Positions 51,285-62,732 of a stretch of 64,000 bases of DNA are shown in pieces; within the stretch, counting starts at the first letter, position 1, and each line of letters opens with the position of its first letter. The stretch is from Enterobacter pseudoroggenkampii. GTDB taxonomy: Bacteria > Pseudomonadota > Gammaproteobacteria > Enterobacterales > Enterobacteriaceae. Location: the NCBI RefSeq assembly GCF_026420145.1, contig NZ_JAPMLV010000006.1, forward strand, positions 1 to 64,000. The letters are read 5' to 3'. The notes under the pieces were generated by a model. That model ran no database searches. It was given only the letters and a program-made list of their open reading frames with translations, and had not been told where the DNA came from. The position numbers and the translations under genes were made by a program.

Positions 51285-52589
51285 TCACGACACCTTACTC
51301 GCCATAATCTCAATAATCTGCCGGTCCGTGGCCTGCATCGAGCGGCACGCCAGCGCGCACAGGTTTGCGATTGACTGCTCCACATCGTGCGCCACAATCC
51401 CCTCGTTGCCCGTTACGCCCGACTCATCCAGCGCCATCATCACCGCTTTCCAGGCGCTACTGACGCTGGTTGAGACCTTCATGGCGCAGCTGTTTGACGC
51501 CCCGTCGCAGATCATCCCGCTGACGTCGCCGATCATGCTTCCAATCGCCATCGCGATGGTCTGGTAACTGCCACCCATCAGCCACGCCATACCCGCCGCA
51601 GCGCCCATCGCCGCCGTTGTCGCCGCACACAGTGCGGACAGGCGCGGAAGCTGATAATGGATATAGATCGCCGACAGATGCGACAGCATCAGCGCCCGCG
51701 CGAGCCTTTCGTCGTCAGCCTGAACGTGTTCAGCCACGACCACAACCGGCATAGTGGCGGTGATCCCCTGATTGCCAGAGCCCGAATTGCTCATCGCGGG
51801 CAGCGTCGCGCCGCCCATGCGGGCATCCGAGGCTGCGCTGGTACGAATTACAATATCTGACCCCAGATCCTGCGCCATCCATCCGCGCGCGCGCTGCTTA
51901 TCAAGCGTTGCGCCAATATGCAGCCCCCACTTCCCGCTGAGCCCTTCGCGGGAGAGCGCATCGTTCAGCCGCCCTGCCTGCAGGATAAAGCGGATCGCCT
52001 CAAACGGCACCTGCTCGACAAATTCCAGGATCTGCGACAGTGTAGTAGTTGAAAGCACCGCCAGCGGATCGTCATTCGTCTGGCACCGTTGATCGTCAAG
52101 CGTAAAGCGTGTTTCCCCCTGGCAAACCACTTCCACCACCCGCGTATGCCCGCCCACGATGGTCACCATCGCCGAGTGATCCCCGGCATGAACGCAGGCG
52201 CGGGAATAGAGGATCTCATCACAGGGCTCCTGCAGTTTTACCTGCACTTGCCCTGCCTCAAGCAGGGCTTTGGCGCGGACCAGTGCATCGGCGGTGGCAT
52301 CTTTCAACACCTCCAGTCCGGCGTGCGCGTTACCGCCAATCGCGCCCAGCGCCGCCGCAATCGGTAACCCGACCATACCGGTACCCGGTACCGTCACGCC
52401 CAGCCCGTTTTTCATCAGGTTCGGCGAGACCCACGCCTCAATCCGTGTGACCTCCCCCGGCAGAAGGTCTGCGGCCATCGCACAGGCCAATGCCAGAGAG
52501 ACGGGTTCGGTACACCCAAGGGCAGGCTTCACTTCTTCCTGCACCGCGCGAATAAATTGATTCCATAAAGGATGAGTTTGCTCAGACAT
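51285..52589 (-). CDS. cyuA: L-cysteine desulfidase CyuA (YhaM)
   Basis: The 434-residue protein belongs to the [4Fe-4S] cysteine desulfidase family related to serine dehydratase alpha. It begins [36 protein letters not shown] and has iron-sulfur cysteines in [11 protein letters not shown] and CALACRSMQ. It splits L-cysteine to pyruvate, ammonia and sulfide and is used anaerobically. The start at 52589 is by homology; upstream the frame overlaps cyuP. It follows cyuP after 20 bases. Confidence 0.95.
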   Translation of the reverse strand: MSEQTHPLWNQFIRAVQEEVKPALGCTEPVSLALACAMAADLLPGEVTRIEAWVSPNLMKNGLGVTVPGTGMVGLPIAAALGAIGGNAHAGLEVLKDATADALVRAKALLEAGQVQVKLQEPCDEILYSRACVHAGDHSAMVTIVGGHTRVVEVVCQGETRFTLDDQRCQTNDDPLAVLSTTTLSQILEFVEQVPFEAIRFILQAGRLNDALSREGLSGKWGLHIGATLDKQRARGWMAQDLGSDIVIRTSAASDARMGGATLPAMSNSGSGNQGITATMPVVVVAEHVQADDERLARALMLSHLSAIYIHYQLPRLSALCAATTAAMGAAAGMAWLMGGSYQTIAMAIGSMIGDVSGMICDGASNSCAMKVSTSVSSAWKAVMMALDESGVTGNEGIVAHDVEQSIANLCALACRSMQATDRQIIEIMASKVS

Positions 52590-52609
52590 CGTTACGACCT
52601 TAATTACCC

Positions 52610-53941
52610 TCAGGAGAATGCGAGGAAAGGAGAAACACAAAGCAGCAGTCCGGTGATGACGATAATCACCAGCGATACGCCTTTATATTTATGCAGGGCT
52701 GGCACCTTGTAGACCAGCCATGCAGGTATCAGGCAGCCCACCATGCCGAAGATGGGGCTGCAAATGGAGGTGAAGCTCAGCACCGGCGCGTTCAGGACTA
52801 TCGCGCTCCAGGCCAGCAGGATGGCGAACAGCATAATCCCGCGCTGGACGGCGTTTTCATTGATTTTCTCAGCCGGCATTCTGCGGCGCAGGATGTTCAT
52901 GACGATACCCTGCGTCGCCTCGCGAAAGCCGAGATAGACGCCGAAGAACGCGGTCATCACGGCGAAGATATTGAGGATCACGCTGACGATTTTGACCCAG
53001 CCCGCGCCATCACCGCTGATAAACTGCGCCGCAATCGCCAGAGCCGAAATGTTCTGCTCGTAGGCTTTAACCGCCTCATCGTGCCCCATCGCCAGCGTGA
53101 AGGAGACGGCGTAGAAAAAGACCGTCACAAACAGGATGCCAAAGGCAATATTCATCGCCCGCAGCGCTTTGTGGCGCGCCACCTCCACCGATTTTTCCCG
53201 TGAACGGTATGAGATCACCATCGGACTCAGGGTCTGAATAAACAGAATGGAGGTTAAGGTAAAGGGCAGCGTAATGATGGCGTTTTTAATCAACAGTCCC
53301 AGCGGCGGCAGCATGCCCACGTTGGCTAAATGCCAGAGGCCAATCATTGACAGCCCCAGCGCGGCTACCACGAATAATTTGGTCAGCACCATCAGGCTGG
53401 AGACTTTAAACAGCAGCTTTTCTCCGCGCGACGAAATGGCCACCAGAATGCAGATCAGGCATAAACCGTAAAACGGATTATCTGATAACAAACCGTCGGT
53501 CACGCCGAAGGTGTGCAAATACGAGGCGCTGTCGTTGGTAATGGCCGTGGAATAGACAAACATCCAGATCACCAGCATCACGAAATAGAGCGCGCCTAAT
53601 AAGATGCCCCAGTTCTTACCCAAATAACCGCTAATTACGCTCGGGTAATCTTTGCACTCCGGTGATTCCGCCAGCGTATTAATAAACAGACGCTGGAATA
53701 AATACATGGCCGGATAGCCGATTATTGATGAGAGCAAAAATACCCACAGCCCCATTAATCCGACCTGCACGGGGAGAAAAACTATCCCCGCGCCGATAGC
53801 CATCCCAATACTCATGATGACCCAGCCCGTGTCGGTGCTGTCGAATTTAATCGCCTCTCGCCACTCGCTTTCACTCATTCCCGCCCGCCTTGCCGCGGGG
53901 GAATCACTCACAATCATACTGCTGTTTGTTGCCGTATCCAT
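52610..53941 (-). CDS. cyuP: Cysteine/serine transporter CyuP (YhaO)
   Basis: The 443-residue hydroxy/aromatic amino acid permease (SdaC/TdcC family) has about 11 membrane helices; the start region [27 protein letters not shown] is typical. It imports L-cysteine for CyuA. The two genes form an operon. The N-terminal 38 residues are polar and rich in Ser/Ala. The 261 bases upstream hold its promoter; I see no clear site. Confidence 0.94.
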   Translation of the reverse strand: MDTATNSSMIVSDSPAARRAGMSESEWREAIKFDSTDTGWVIMSIGMAIGAGIVFLPVQVGLMGLWVFLLSSIIGYPAMYLFQRLFINTLAESPECKDYPSVISGYLGKNWGILLGALYFVMLVIWMFVYSTAITNDSASYLHTFGVTDGLLSDNPFYGLCLICILVAISSRGEKLLFKVSSLMVLTKLFVVAALGLSMIGLWHLANVGMLPPLGLLIKNAIITLPFTLTSILFIQTLSPMVISYRSREKSVEVARHKALRAMNIAFGILFVTVFFYAVSFTLAMGHDEAVKAYEQNISALAIAAQFISGDGAGWVKIVSVILNIFAVMTAFFGVYLGFREATQGIVMNILRRRMPAEKINENAVQRGIMLFAILLAWSAIVLNAPVLSFTSICSPIFGMVGCLIPAWLVYKVPALHKYKGVSLVIIVITGLLLCVSPFLAFS

Positions 53942-54202
53942 TGGGCACTCGCTTATTTTGTAGGGTAAACAGTTGTTTTTATTAGTTTCCGATCGCCAGC
54001 GATTGCGATTCAGATGGTTGCAGGTGAGTGTTATTGGTGTGGGAAGATCATATCCGGAGAGCGGGAGAAAAAGGTCACAACATTAATAAGGATATTCTGC
54101 TTCTGGAGGAAATTTTGCTTCTGAAGTGGGATATTAAAAGCTAATTTTCTAAAAGTGACGCCGATCAAGAAATAAAAACCCGCGCTATGCGCGGGTAGGA
54201 AA

Positions 54203-54613
54203 TCAGTTAGCCAGCGCGTTAGCCATATCCGTTCTAATCTGTTTACGCTGTTCCGGCGTCAAAACCTGGCTGACGTCGAAGTAATATTTCACGCGGTAAT
54301 AACGGGTCTGCTCTTCAATTTTGCTAAAGGCAGCAAGCTGGCTTTTCACCGTGCTTTCGTCCCATTTGCCCGCCTGGAACATGTCGATCAGCGCGCCGTC
54401 CTTCACGCCCGTCATCGGGATCTTGCTGACATTTTGTTCCAGCTGCTTATGCAGACCTTCAATCTTCGTAACCTGCTCATTGCTGAGCTTCAGGTGCTGC
54501 ACCAGCGGATCCTGCGATGGAGACGGAGCAGCCTCAACGTTCGCGGCCTGTGCCGTAAAACTACACACTGCCAGCGAGGCGGCGACCAGCGCAATACGGG
54601 TCATTTTCATCAT
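54203..54613 (-). CDS. Small periplasmic Spy/CpxP-like protein
   Basis: The 136-residue protein has a signal peptide (MMKMTRIALVAASLAVCSFTAQA, cut before AN) and is helical, with a C-terminal VLTPEQRKQIRTDMANAL segment that recalls the LTxxQ motif of the Spy/CpxP chaperone family. AAGGA lies 7 bases before the first ATG. It has no counterpart between yhaO and tdc in E. coli, where tdcF and tdcG are found instead. Chaperone or metal-sensing function is inferred only. Confidence 0.75.
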   Translation of the reverse strand: MMKMTRIALVAASLAVCSFTAQAANVEAAPSPSQDPLVQHLKLSNEQVTKIEGLHKQLEQNVSKIPMTGVKDGALIDMFQAGKWDESTVKSQLAAFSKIEEQTRYYRVKYYFDVSQVLTPEQRKQIRTDMANALAN

Positions 54614-54720
54614 CTTACTGTCCTTACATGCTGTTATAGGGAAAAGCAGGGGTATTGTTTTTCAAGAGCGGATGAATATGTGTGAGTAATTATATAAACA
54701 ATTTTGTATGTTTAGCGGAC

Positions 54721-54748
54721 AAAAAAAGGCCCCCTGCATTGAGGGGGC
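54721..54748 (-). terminator. Terminator of the tdc operon
   Basis: On the minus strand GCCCCCTCAATGCAGGGGGC is followed by CTTTTTTT, 14 bases after the tdcE stop. It shows that the operon ends at tdcE. Confidence 0.92.
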
Positions 54749-54762
54749 ATGAGAGCTCACGT

Positions 54763-57057
54763 TTAGATAGAGTGGGTAAAGGTTCGCGAAATCACATCCT
54801 GCTGCTGCTCGCGCGTCAGCGCATTAAACCGCACCGCATAACCTGAAACGCGGATGGTCAGGTTCGGGTAATTCTCCGGGTGCGCGATGGCATCGAGGAG
54901 CATTTCCCGGTTCATGACGTTGACGTTCAGATGCTGCCCTCCCTCAATAGAGGCTTCGTGATGGAAATACCCGTCCAGTAGCCCCACCAGGTTGGTTTTG
55001 CGCACCAGCTCGTCCTTGCCAAGCGCCTGCGGCACGATGGAGAAGGTGTAGGAAATCCCGTCTTTCGCGTAGGTGAACGGCAGTTTGGCAACCGACGTTA
55101 GCGAGGCCACCGCCCCTTTTCTGTCGCGCCCGTGCATTGGGTTCGCGCCTGGGGCAAACGGCGTGCCGCCGCGTCGTCCGTCCGGCGTGTTCCCGGTCTT
55201 CTGACCATAAACCACGTTGGAGGTGATGGTCAGGATCGACTGAGTTGGCACCGCGTTGCGGTAGGTCCGCAGCGCCTGAATTTTCTTCATAAAGCGCTCC
55301 ACCAGGTCGCAGGCAATGCTGTCCACGCGGTCGTCGTTGTTGCCGTACTGCGGATAATCCCCTTCAATCACGAAATCGACTGCCAGTCCCGTATGGTCGC
55401 GCACCGGCTTCACCGTGGCATATTTAATGGCCGACAGGGAATCCGCGGCTACCGACAGCCCGGCAATGCCGCAGGCCATGGTGCGATAGACGTCCCGGTC
55501 GTGCAGCGCCATCAGCGAGGCTTCGTAGCTGTACTTATCATGCATGTAGTGAATGAGATTCAGGGCGCTAATGTACTGCACCGCCAGCCAGTCCATAAAG
55601 TGATCGAGGCTCGCCATCACGGTGTCGTAATCCAGCACGTCGTCCAGCAGCGGCTCGGTTTTAGGACCGACCTGGATCTTCAGCTTCTCGTCCACCCCGC
55701 CGTTGATCGCGTACAGCAGCGTTTTGGCGAGGTTGGCGCGCGCGCCAAAGAACTGCATCTGCTTGCCGATCACCATCGGGCTGACGCAGCAGGCAATGGC
55801 GTAGTCGTCGCTGTTGAAGTCCGCGCGCATCAGATCGTCGTTCTCATACTGCAGCGAAGAGGTGACGATCGACACCTGCGCGGCGTATTTCTTGAACGCG
55901 ATCGGCAGTTGTTCAGACCAGAGGATCGTCAGGTTCGGCTCAGGTGCTGGCCCCATGGTGTGCAGCGTGTGCAGATAGCGGAAGCTGTTCTTGGTCACCA
56001 GCGTGCGCCCGTCCAGCCCCATGCCGCCGATCACTTCCGTCGCCCAGATCGGATCGCCGGAGAAGAGCGTGTCGAACTCCGGAGTGCGCAGGAAGCGCAC
56101 CATGCGGATCTTCATGATGAAGTGGTCGATCAGCTCCTGCGCCTGGACTTCATTCAGCCTTCCTGCCTGCATGTCACGTTCAATGTAGATATCGAGGAAC
56201 GAGGCCGTGCGCCCCAGCGACATCGCCCCGCCGTTCTGGGATTTCACCGCGGCAAGGTAGGCAAAATAGAGCCACTGCACCGCTTCCTGGGCGTTCATCG
56301 CCGGGCGTGCGATATCGAAGCCATAGTTCGCCGCCATCTGCTGGATCTGCAGCAGCGCGCGCTTATGCTCCGCCAGCTCTTCACGCAGGCGGATCGTCGC
56401 CTCCAGATCCTCACCGCGCTCCAGCCTGCCCTGCAGATCCGTAAACTGGAGTTCACGCTCGCGCACCAGATAAGCAATCCCGTACAGCGCCACGCGGCGA
56501 TAGTCGCCAATGATACGTCCGCGCCCGTAGCCGTCTGGCAAGCCGGTCAGCACGCCGGACTTACGGCAGCGCATCATCTCTGGCGAATAGACGTCAAACA
56601 CGCCCTGGTTGTGGGTTTTGCGCAGGTCGGTAAAGAGATATTCAAACTGCGGATCCATCTCCCGGCCATAGGCTTCGAACGAGCTGCGGATCATGTTGAT
56701 CCCGCCGTACGGATGGAGCGCACGCTTGAGAGGCTTATCGGTTTGCAGGCCGACGATCGTCTCCAGATCCTGGTCGATATAGCCCGGCCCGTGGGCCGTA
56801 ATGGTGGTGGCAATGTTGGTGTCAAAATCCACCGGGGCGTGGGTGGCATTCTCCTGACGAATGCCGACCATCACCTTCTGCCACAGCGCCGTCGTTGCTG
56901 GCGTCGCCTGCGCGAGGAAAGCTTCATCGCCTTCATAAGGGGTGTAGTTATGCTGAATAAAATCGCGGACGTTGACGGCGTTTTTCCATTCTTCACCGCG
57001 AAACCCGGCCCATGCGTCGCTGTAGGGCGCGACGCCCGTATCGATTGTTACTTTCAT
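54763..57057 (-). CDS. tdcE: 2-ketobutyrate formate-lyase / pyruvate formate-lyase TdcE
   Basis: The 764-residue glycyl-radical enzyme has the adjacent catalytic cysteines in [22 protein letters not shown] (near residue 420) and the radical glycine Gly739 in [10 protein letters not shown]. It cleaves 2-oxobutyrate (or pyruvate) with CoA to propionyl-CoA (acetyl-CoA) and formate; it must be activated by PflA. It follows tdcD after 15 bases. Length equals E. coli TdcE (764). Confidence 0.97.
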   Translation of the reverse strand: MKVTIDTGVAPYSDAWAGFRGEEWKNAVNVRDFIQHNYTPYEGDEAFLAQATPATTALWQKVMVGIRQENATHAPVDFDTNIATTITAHGPGYIDQDLETIVGLQTDKPLKRALHPYGGINMIRSSFEAYGREMDPQFEYLFTDLRKTHNQGVFDVYSPEMMRCRKSGVLTGLPDGYGRGRIIGDYRRVALYGIAYLVRERELQFTDLQGRLERGEDLEATIRLREELAEHKRALLQIQQMAANYGFDIARPAMNAQEAVQWLYFAYLAAVKSQNGGAMSLGRTASFLDIYIERDMQAGRLNEVQAQELIDHFIMKIRMVRFLRTPEFDTLFSGDPIWATEVIGGMGLDGRTLVTKNSFRYLHTLHTMGPAPEPNLTILWSEQLPIAFKKYAAQVSIVTSSLQYENDDLMRADFNSDDYAIACCVSPMVIGKQMQFFGARANLAKTLLYAINGGVDEKLKIQVGPKTEPLLDDVLDYDTVMASLDHFMDWLAVQYISALNLIHYMHDKYSYEASLMALHDRDVYRTMACGIAGLSVAADSLSAIKYATVKPVRDHTGLAVDFVIEGDYPQYGNNDDRVDSIACDLVERFMKKIQALRTYRNAVPTQSILTITSNVVYGQKTGNTPDGRRGGTPFAPGANPMHGRDRKGAVASLTSVAKLPFTYAKDGISYTFSIVPQALGKDELVRKTNLVGLLDGYFHHEASIEGGQHLNVNVMNREMLLDAIAHPENYPNLTIRVSGYAVRFNALTREQQQDVISRTFTHSI

Positions 57058-57072
57058 GTGTTTCTCGCTTTA

Positions 57073-58281
57073 TCAGGCGTAAGCCGCAGCCGGGGTAACC
57101 TTCCCAAGACGGAGGGCGTCCAGCGCGATCATTTTTTCTTCGTTGGTAGGGATCACCGCGCAGGCCACGCGGGACGACTCGGTGGAGATCACGCGCTCAC
57201 CCGCGCTGCCCGGCAGGGCATTTTTGGCGTCGTCGAGGCGGATGCCGAACACGTTCAGATGTTCCGCCACCAGCGCGCGGACAAGCGTCGAGTTTTCGCC
57301 AATACCGCCGGTAAAGACCACCCCATCGAGGCGGTGCAGTGACGCAGCGTGCCCGGCAATGTGTCGCGCTATACGGTGAACGAAGGTCTGGATAGCCAGC
57401 TGCGCCCGCTCGTTGCCAGCGTGCCAGGCTTTCTCCAGCGCGCGTAAATCGGAGGAGATGCCGGAAATCCCAAGCAACCCGGACTCTTTGTTGACCACGC
57501 GTTCCAGATCCTCGAACGACTGCCCGGTCTGCTGGGCAATCCACGCCACTGCGCCGAAGTCCACATCGCCGCAGCGCGTACCCATTACCAGCCCTTCCAG
57601 CGGCGTCATCCCCATGGAAGTATCCACGCTTTCGCCGTTGCGCACCGCGCAGATGGACGCTCCGTTGCCGAGGTGGGCAATCACCAGGCCGCTGTCATCG
57701 GGGGACAGCCCGAGAAGCGTATGCGCCTGCGCGGCCACGTAGCGGTGAGAGGTGCCGTGGAAGCCGTAGCGGCGCACGCCCAGCTCTTCAAAATAGCGGT
57801 ACGGCAATCCGTACAGATACGCCTGCGGCGGCAGCGTCTGGTGGAAGCTGGTATCAAATACCGCGACCTGCTGCACGCCCGGGAACAAGCGCTCTGCGGC
57901 TTCCACGCCGCTCAGGTTAGCGTAGTTATGCAGCGGCGCCAGCGGAGAGACCTGGCGGATCTGCTCAATCACCGCTTCCGTAATCAGGGTCGACTCGCTG
58001 AAGAGGTCGCCGCCGTGCGCAATGCGGTGGCCAATTAAGGCCACGCTGCTCATCAGGTCACGCTTCTCCAGCTCCAGGGCGATGGCAGCCAGCGCCCCTT
58101 CGTAGTCCTGGTGAGCCAGTCTGGCCGGCTCACCCCCGTTCACGGAAATAAAGGCCTTCTCGGTGTTGATGCCGTCTGCAATGCCCGTCATCAGGGCGTC
58201 GCAGCTGCTGGCGTCGAGCACCGAAAACTTAACAGAGGACGAACCGCAGTTAATTACCAGTACAACCGGAAACTCAATCAT
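57073..58281 (-). CDS. tdcD: Propionate kinase TdcD
   Basis: The 402-residue acetokinase-family enzyme starts [23 protein letters not shown] and has the [10 protein letters not shown] and FTGGIGENS signatures. It makes ATP from propionyl phosphate and ADP, completing the energy-yielding breakdown of threonine. An ATG one codon upstream is an alternative start. It lies 30 bases after tdcC. Confidence 0.96.
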   Translation of the reverse strand: MIEFPVVLVINCGSSSVKFSVLDASSCDALMTGIADGINTEKAFISVNGGEPARLAHQDYEGALAAIALELEKRDLMSSVALIGHRIAHGGDLFSESTLITEAVIEQIRQVSPLAPLHNYANLSGVEAAERLFPGVQQVAVFDTSFHQTLPPQAYLYGLPYRYFEELGVRRYGFHGTSHRYVAAQAHTLLGLSPDDSGLVIAHLGNGASICAVRNGESVDTSMGMTPLEGLVMGTRCGDVDFGAVAWIAQQTGQSFEDLERVVNKESGLLGISGISSDLRALEKAWHAGNERAQLAIQTFVHRIARHIAGHAASLHRLDGVVFTGGIGENSTLVRALVAEHLNVFGIRLDDAKNALPGSAGERVISTESSRVACAVIPTNEEKMIALDALRLGKVTPAAAYA

Positions 58282-58311
58282 CATGTGACTCCGCTCTTCC
58301 TGAGCAATGGG

Positions 58312-59646
<1,335 letters not shown>

Positions 59647-59652
59647 TCACCT

Positions 59653-60642
59653 TTATGCGTCAACGAAGCCGGTAATTTGGGAAACACGGGAGAGGTCGAT
59701 ATTGCCGCCGGAAATAATGCAGACGGTTTTGCGGCCCTGAATATAGTGGTCAAGTTTGCCGCTTAATAACGCAGCACAAGCCAGTGCGCCAGCGCCTTCC
59801 GTCACCACTTTATTTCGCTGAATAAGGGCAACCATGCTGTTGCGAATATCGTCTTCGCTCACCAGCACAATGTCATCGACCAGTTCACGAACGATTTCGA
59901 AGGTTAATTTCCCCGGACGAGAGACGTCGCAGCCGTCGGCTAACGTGCCGGTAACGCGATGGTTGGTTATTTCTCCTGCCTGCCAGGAGGCTGCCATTCC
60001 GTGCACGTTTTCAGACTGTACGCCGATAATATTAATGGTCGGGTTGATGGATTTAATCGCCGTCGCAATCCCGGCAATTAATCCGCCGCCGCCGATAGGT
60101 ACAATGACGTTATCCACGTCGTATAAATCTTCGAGAATTTCCAGGCCGATGGTGCCCTGCCCGGCAATCACTTTTGGGTCATCGTAAGGCGGAATAAAAA
60201 TACGCCCTTCCGTCTCAACGATTTCGCTCACTTTGGCGATGGTATCGTTGAAGTTCTCGCCGTGCAGCACCACTTCGGCGGAGTAGTCGCGGGTGGCGGC
60301 AACCTTGGATTTCGGTGCCCCCTTCGGCATCACCACTTTGCCGTCGATGCCGAGCATGGCGCAGGAGAGGGACACACCCTGCGCGTGGTTTCCCGCGGAG
60401 CAGGCGACAACGCCTTTGCGTTTTTCAGCGTCGGTCAGCGAGCTTAACTTGTTAAACGCGCCGCGGATCTTAAACGAGCCGGTACGCTGCATATTCTCAA
60501 ATTTCAGGAATATTTCGCCCTTACAACGTTCGCTGAGATAATTCGAACGTGGCATACCGGTTTTATATATTTTTCCTGCCAGTCGTTTTCTGGCGTCCTG
60601 AATATCTTCAATCGTTACCGGGAGATCGTAGGTAATATGCAT
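59653..60642 (-). CDS. tdcB: Catabolic threonine dehydratase TdcB
   Basis: The 329-residue fold-type II PLP enzyme has Lys58 in GSFKIRGA and the phosphate loop [13 protein letters not shown]. It deaminates threonine to 2-oxobutyrate (and serine to pyruvate) and is activated by AMP. The ATG at 60642 gives the E. coli length; eight further codons upstream are open but not conserved. Confidence 0.97.
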   Translation of the reverse strand: MHITYDLPVTIEDIQDARKRLAGKIYKTGMPRSNYLSERCKGEIFLKFENMQRTGSFKIRGAFNKLSSLTDAEKRKGVVACSAGNHAQGVSLSCAMLGIDGKVVMPKGAPKSKVAATRDYSAEVVLHGENFNDTIAKVSEIVETEGRIFIPPYDDPKVIAGQGTIGLEILEDLYDVDNVIVPIGGGGLIAGIATAIKSINPTINIIGVQSENVHGMAASWQAGEITNHRVTGTLADGCDVSRPGKLTFEIVRELVDDIVLVSEDDIRNSMVALIQRNKVVTEGAGALACAALLSGKLDHYIQGRKTVCIISGGNIDLSRVSQITGFVDA

Positions 60643-60743
60643 AATATCCTCGTTATAATAATTCATTCTTTTCAGGCAAAGTCAGGGTATCAGCGCGTTA
60701 ACACGTTAACGCTCTGGGTATTTTTAAAATGGGTACTAATTAT

Positions 60744-61664
60744 TCATCGTCGTCTTTCGATATTCATCGACGAATATTGTTTTGCCAGCTCAACTAATAC
60801 TGACGCCGATTTTTTAATCCTGTAATTTTTTGACCACACGGCGGCATAACGCGCCACGGGTAATTCATCTTCCACTGGCAGTACAATAAACTGGTCAGAA
60901 CCGAACGGTGCAATCATGTCGCGGGGAATCACCGTCAGATAATCGGCATTCAGGACAAGGTTATAAATGGTGACGACCGAATCGGTCTGGACGATGTTTT
61001 CGATGCTGATGTGATTGTCTTGCAGGGTGGTCAGAAGTTCTTTGTAGTAGCCCATATCGGTTTGCGGCATCACCCACTGCTCGTGCGTGAGCGATGCCAG
61101 TGTCGTCGGGCCGGTGCACGTTCGCATTTTGCTGGCGACCAGCACAAACTCGGACTCAAACAGCGGTTCGACGTGCAGATCCTGCAGCAGCATTTCATCA
61201 CTCAGCGTGCCGATAGCGAAATCCAGACGACCGTCGCGAATGGCCGGAAGGAAAGATGAGAGCTGGGCTTCATACATCGAGACGCGTGCTTTCGGGAACA
61301 CTTCTTTAAATTTTTTGATCATTTCGGACAGGAAGGTGAAGCCGATCAGCGACGGGTAACCAAAGGAGACGTCCATAACGGTGCTGAAACTCAGGCTGTT
61401 AATCTCACTCACCATGTTTTTCATTTCGCGGGTGATGGACTCTGAGTACGAGAGCAGAACCTGGCCCGCAGCAGTGAGTTTTACGCCGGTGTTTTTACGC
61501 ACCATCACTTCCACACCGAAGTAGGACTCAATATCGCTGATGATTTTGCTGACGGCGGGTTGCGTCAGACCCAGCTGTCTTGCTGCAGAACCTATGGAGC
61601 CACTTTTAATGACTTCCTGAAATACCACGAGGTGCTGTGTTTTCGGTAGAATAATAGTGTTCAT
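60744..61664 (-). CDS. tdcA: LysR-type activator of tdc, TdcA
   Basis: The protein (306 residues from the chosen start) has an N-terminal helix-turn-helix (FQEVIKSGSIGSAARQLGLTQPAVSKIISDIESYFGVEV) and ligand domain with SMYEAQLSSFLPAIRDGRLDFAIGTLS. I use the ATG at 61664 (MNTIILPKTQHLVVFQEV, like E. coli MSTILLPK); a GTG four codons upstream is possible. It is the first gene of tdcABCDE and activates it. The C-terminus is shorter and differs from E. coli after KQYSS. Confidence 0.95.
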   Translation of the reverse strand: MNTIILPKTQHLVVFQEVIKSGSIGSAARQLGLTQPAVSKIISDIESYFGVEVMVRKNTGVKLTAAGQVLLSYSESITREMKNMVSEINSLSFSTVMDVSFGYPSLIGFTFLSEMIKKFKEVFPKARVSMYEAQLSSFLPAIRDGRLDFAIGTLSDEMLLQDLHVEPLFESEFVLVASKMRTCTGPTTLASLTHEQWVMPQTDMGYYKELLTTLQDNHISIENIVQTDSVVTIYNLVLNADYLTVIPRDMIAPFGSDQFIVLPVEDELPVARYAAVWSKNYRIKKSASVLVELAKQYSSMNIERRR

Positions 61665-61726
61665 AATATTCTGCACTTATTTCCCTATGACGGGGTGAAT
61701 TCTACTCAATAATGTTTGAAGGGGTA

Positions 61727-61742
61727 TGTGCTGTTACTCACA
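61727..61742 (-). promoter_or_regulatory. CRP site of the tdc promoter
   Basis: TGTGC-TGTTAC-TCACA matches the CRP consensus TGTGA-N6-TCACA at 9 of 10 positions, 63 bases upstream of tdcA. tdc expression in E. coli depends on cAMP-CRP. Confidence 0.82.
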
Positions 61743-62321
61743 ATTTGCTTTCCAGGCCCTTTATCACGCACAGCGAAAAACCATAAAAACGCTTATTTAT
61801 CAAAGTAATAAATAGAGAGAAATATGCTACTACGCTGATATTGATCAACAAAAATAGCGGTAATAAATTTATTTTATGGCGATAACCAGGATAAATTTTA
61901 CCATCCGGAAAAAATCAATAAAGGCGATATTTCAGGCAATTAAAGACCAATAAATAACCGCTATTTGTTTGAAACATTCTTTCAATTTATCAAATTTTTC
62001 CGACGCGAATTTTCAGGCTGGCGGAAAAGAGTGGAATACGTCACATATTCATGGGAGAAATGTATTTGATTTCAATGTATGCATATCAAACGAGAAAAGT
62101 TTCGCGATCATTAAGATAACAATCATAACAAATTATCAATACTGAAAATCGCGGGTTTTTTAGCGTGAAATTTTGTGATGACGATCGTCCGCAGACACAG
62201 GAGCGACACTGAAGGGATAAAAACAGTGAAATGTGCTTAATGTCGCAAATATGAGAATTGATGTCGTTTGTCTGGTGCCGGGTGGCGCTGCGCTTACCCA
62301 GCCTAACCCCCCCTGAAAGCA

Positions 62322-62383
62322 AAAACCCCGCCGAAGCGGGGTTTTCTAAGAAGTTGAAGCTGACCGATAAGGCGGCTTCGTTC
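62322..62383 (-). other. rnpB-like terminator plus 3'-end remnant; possible attachment site
   Basis: Read on the minus strand, 62352-62383 aligns with the last 32 bases of RNase P RNA (26 identities from memory of the E. coli gene, with CTTATCGGTCAG exact) and is followed by the hairpin AAAACCCCGCTTCGGCGGGGTTTT and TTGCTTT, the rnpB terminator. No body of rnpB is attached; foreign DNA follows. It is either an integration scar or a copy of the rnpB 3' repeats known downstream of rnpB in E. coli. Confidence 0.62.
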
Positions 62384-62534
62384 AACCATACGTCAGGCGT
62401 CTACAGCGCTGGGGTTGTCGTGTGTCGCAGACTGTATCGCACTTTGTATTGCAGATAAAGCAAGCTAACAGACAAAAGAAAGGCCGGGACAAAGCCAGCC
62501 ATTCTACTCACAGGTCAAATCCGTCAAAGCAAGG

Positions 62535-62732
62535 TTAACTTACCTTTCGACCTTGTCGGAATGCTTCGCGCGCTTCGTTCAAACTCATTACATTAGCCCC
62601 GCCTTTGTAGCCAGGGTCCTCAGCCTGAACGGGATCGTCTTCCCAGTTGCAAACTGGGCAAATCTCATAACTACCTTCTTCGGGGAATTCATACTGACCG
62701 CAGCAAGGGCAAGAGTGTTTTGAATCTATCAT
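62535..62732 (-). CDS. CPCC-family cysteine-rich protein, candidate immunity protein
   Basis: The 65-residue acidic protein has two CxxC knuckles and begins MIDSKHSCPCCGQYEFPEEG, then YEICPVCNWEDDP, which place it in the Cys-rich CPCC family (probable zinc ribbon). Its ATG overlaps the toxin stop by 4 bases (ATGA), and its strong acidity suits binding of a basic toxin domain. I infer that it is the immunity protein; no direct proof is in the sequence. A start five codons upstream is possible. Confidence 0.75.
   Translation of the reverse strand: MIDSKHSCPCCGQYEFPEEGSYEICPVCNWEDDPVQAEDPGYKGGANVMSLNEAREAFRQGRKVS

Larger units (their letters stand above)
61665..62534. other. Gene-free region: tdc promoter, REP, rnpB-like terminator, island junction
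   Basis: No convincing gene lies in these 870 bases. The first part (to about 62200) is very AT-rich, as expected for the tdc promoter, which in E. coli uses CRP and IHF bending; only the CRP site is clear. I see no tdcR. A REP unit lies at 62277-62308 and the rnpB-like element at 62322-62383. From about 62390 the sequence is unlike the host gap and leads to the toxin-immunity pair. Confidence 0.7.

Noticed and set aside
55132..57342. 736-codon open frame antisense to tdcE/tdcD
   Set aside because: It mirrors real codons of tdcE; its His/Arg/Gln-rich composition is that of the antisense of a GC-rich gene.
62086..62385. 99-codon minus-strand ORF upstream of tdcA
   Set aside because: It runs through the REP element, the terminator and an AT-rich promoter region and resembles no protein.
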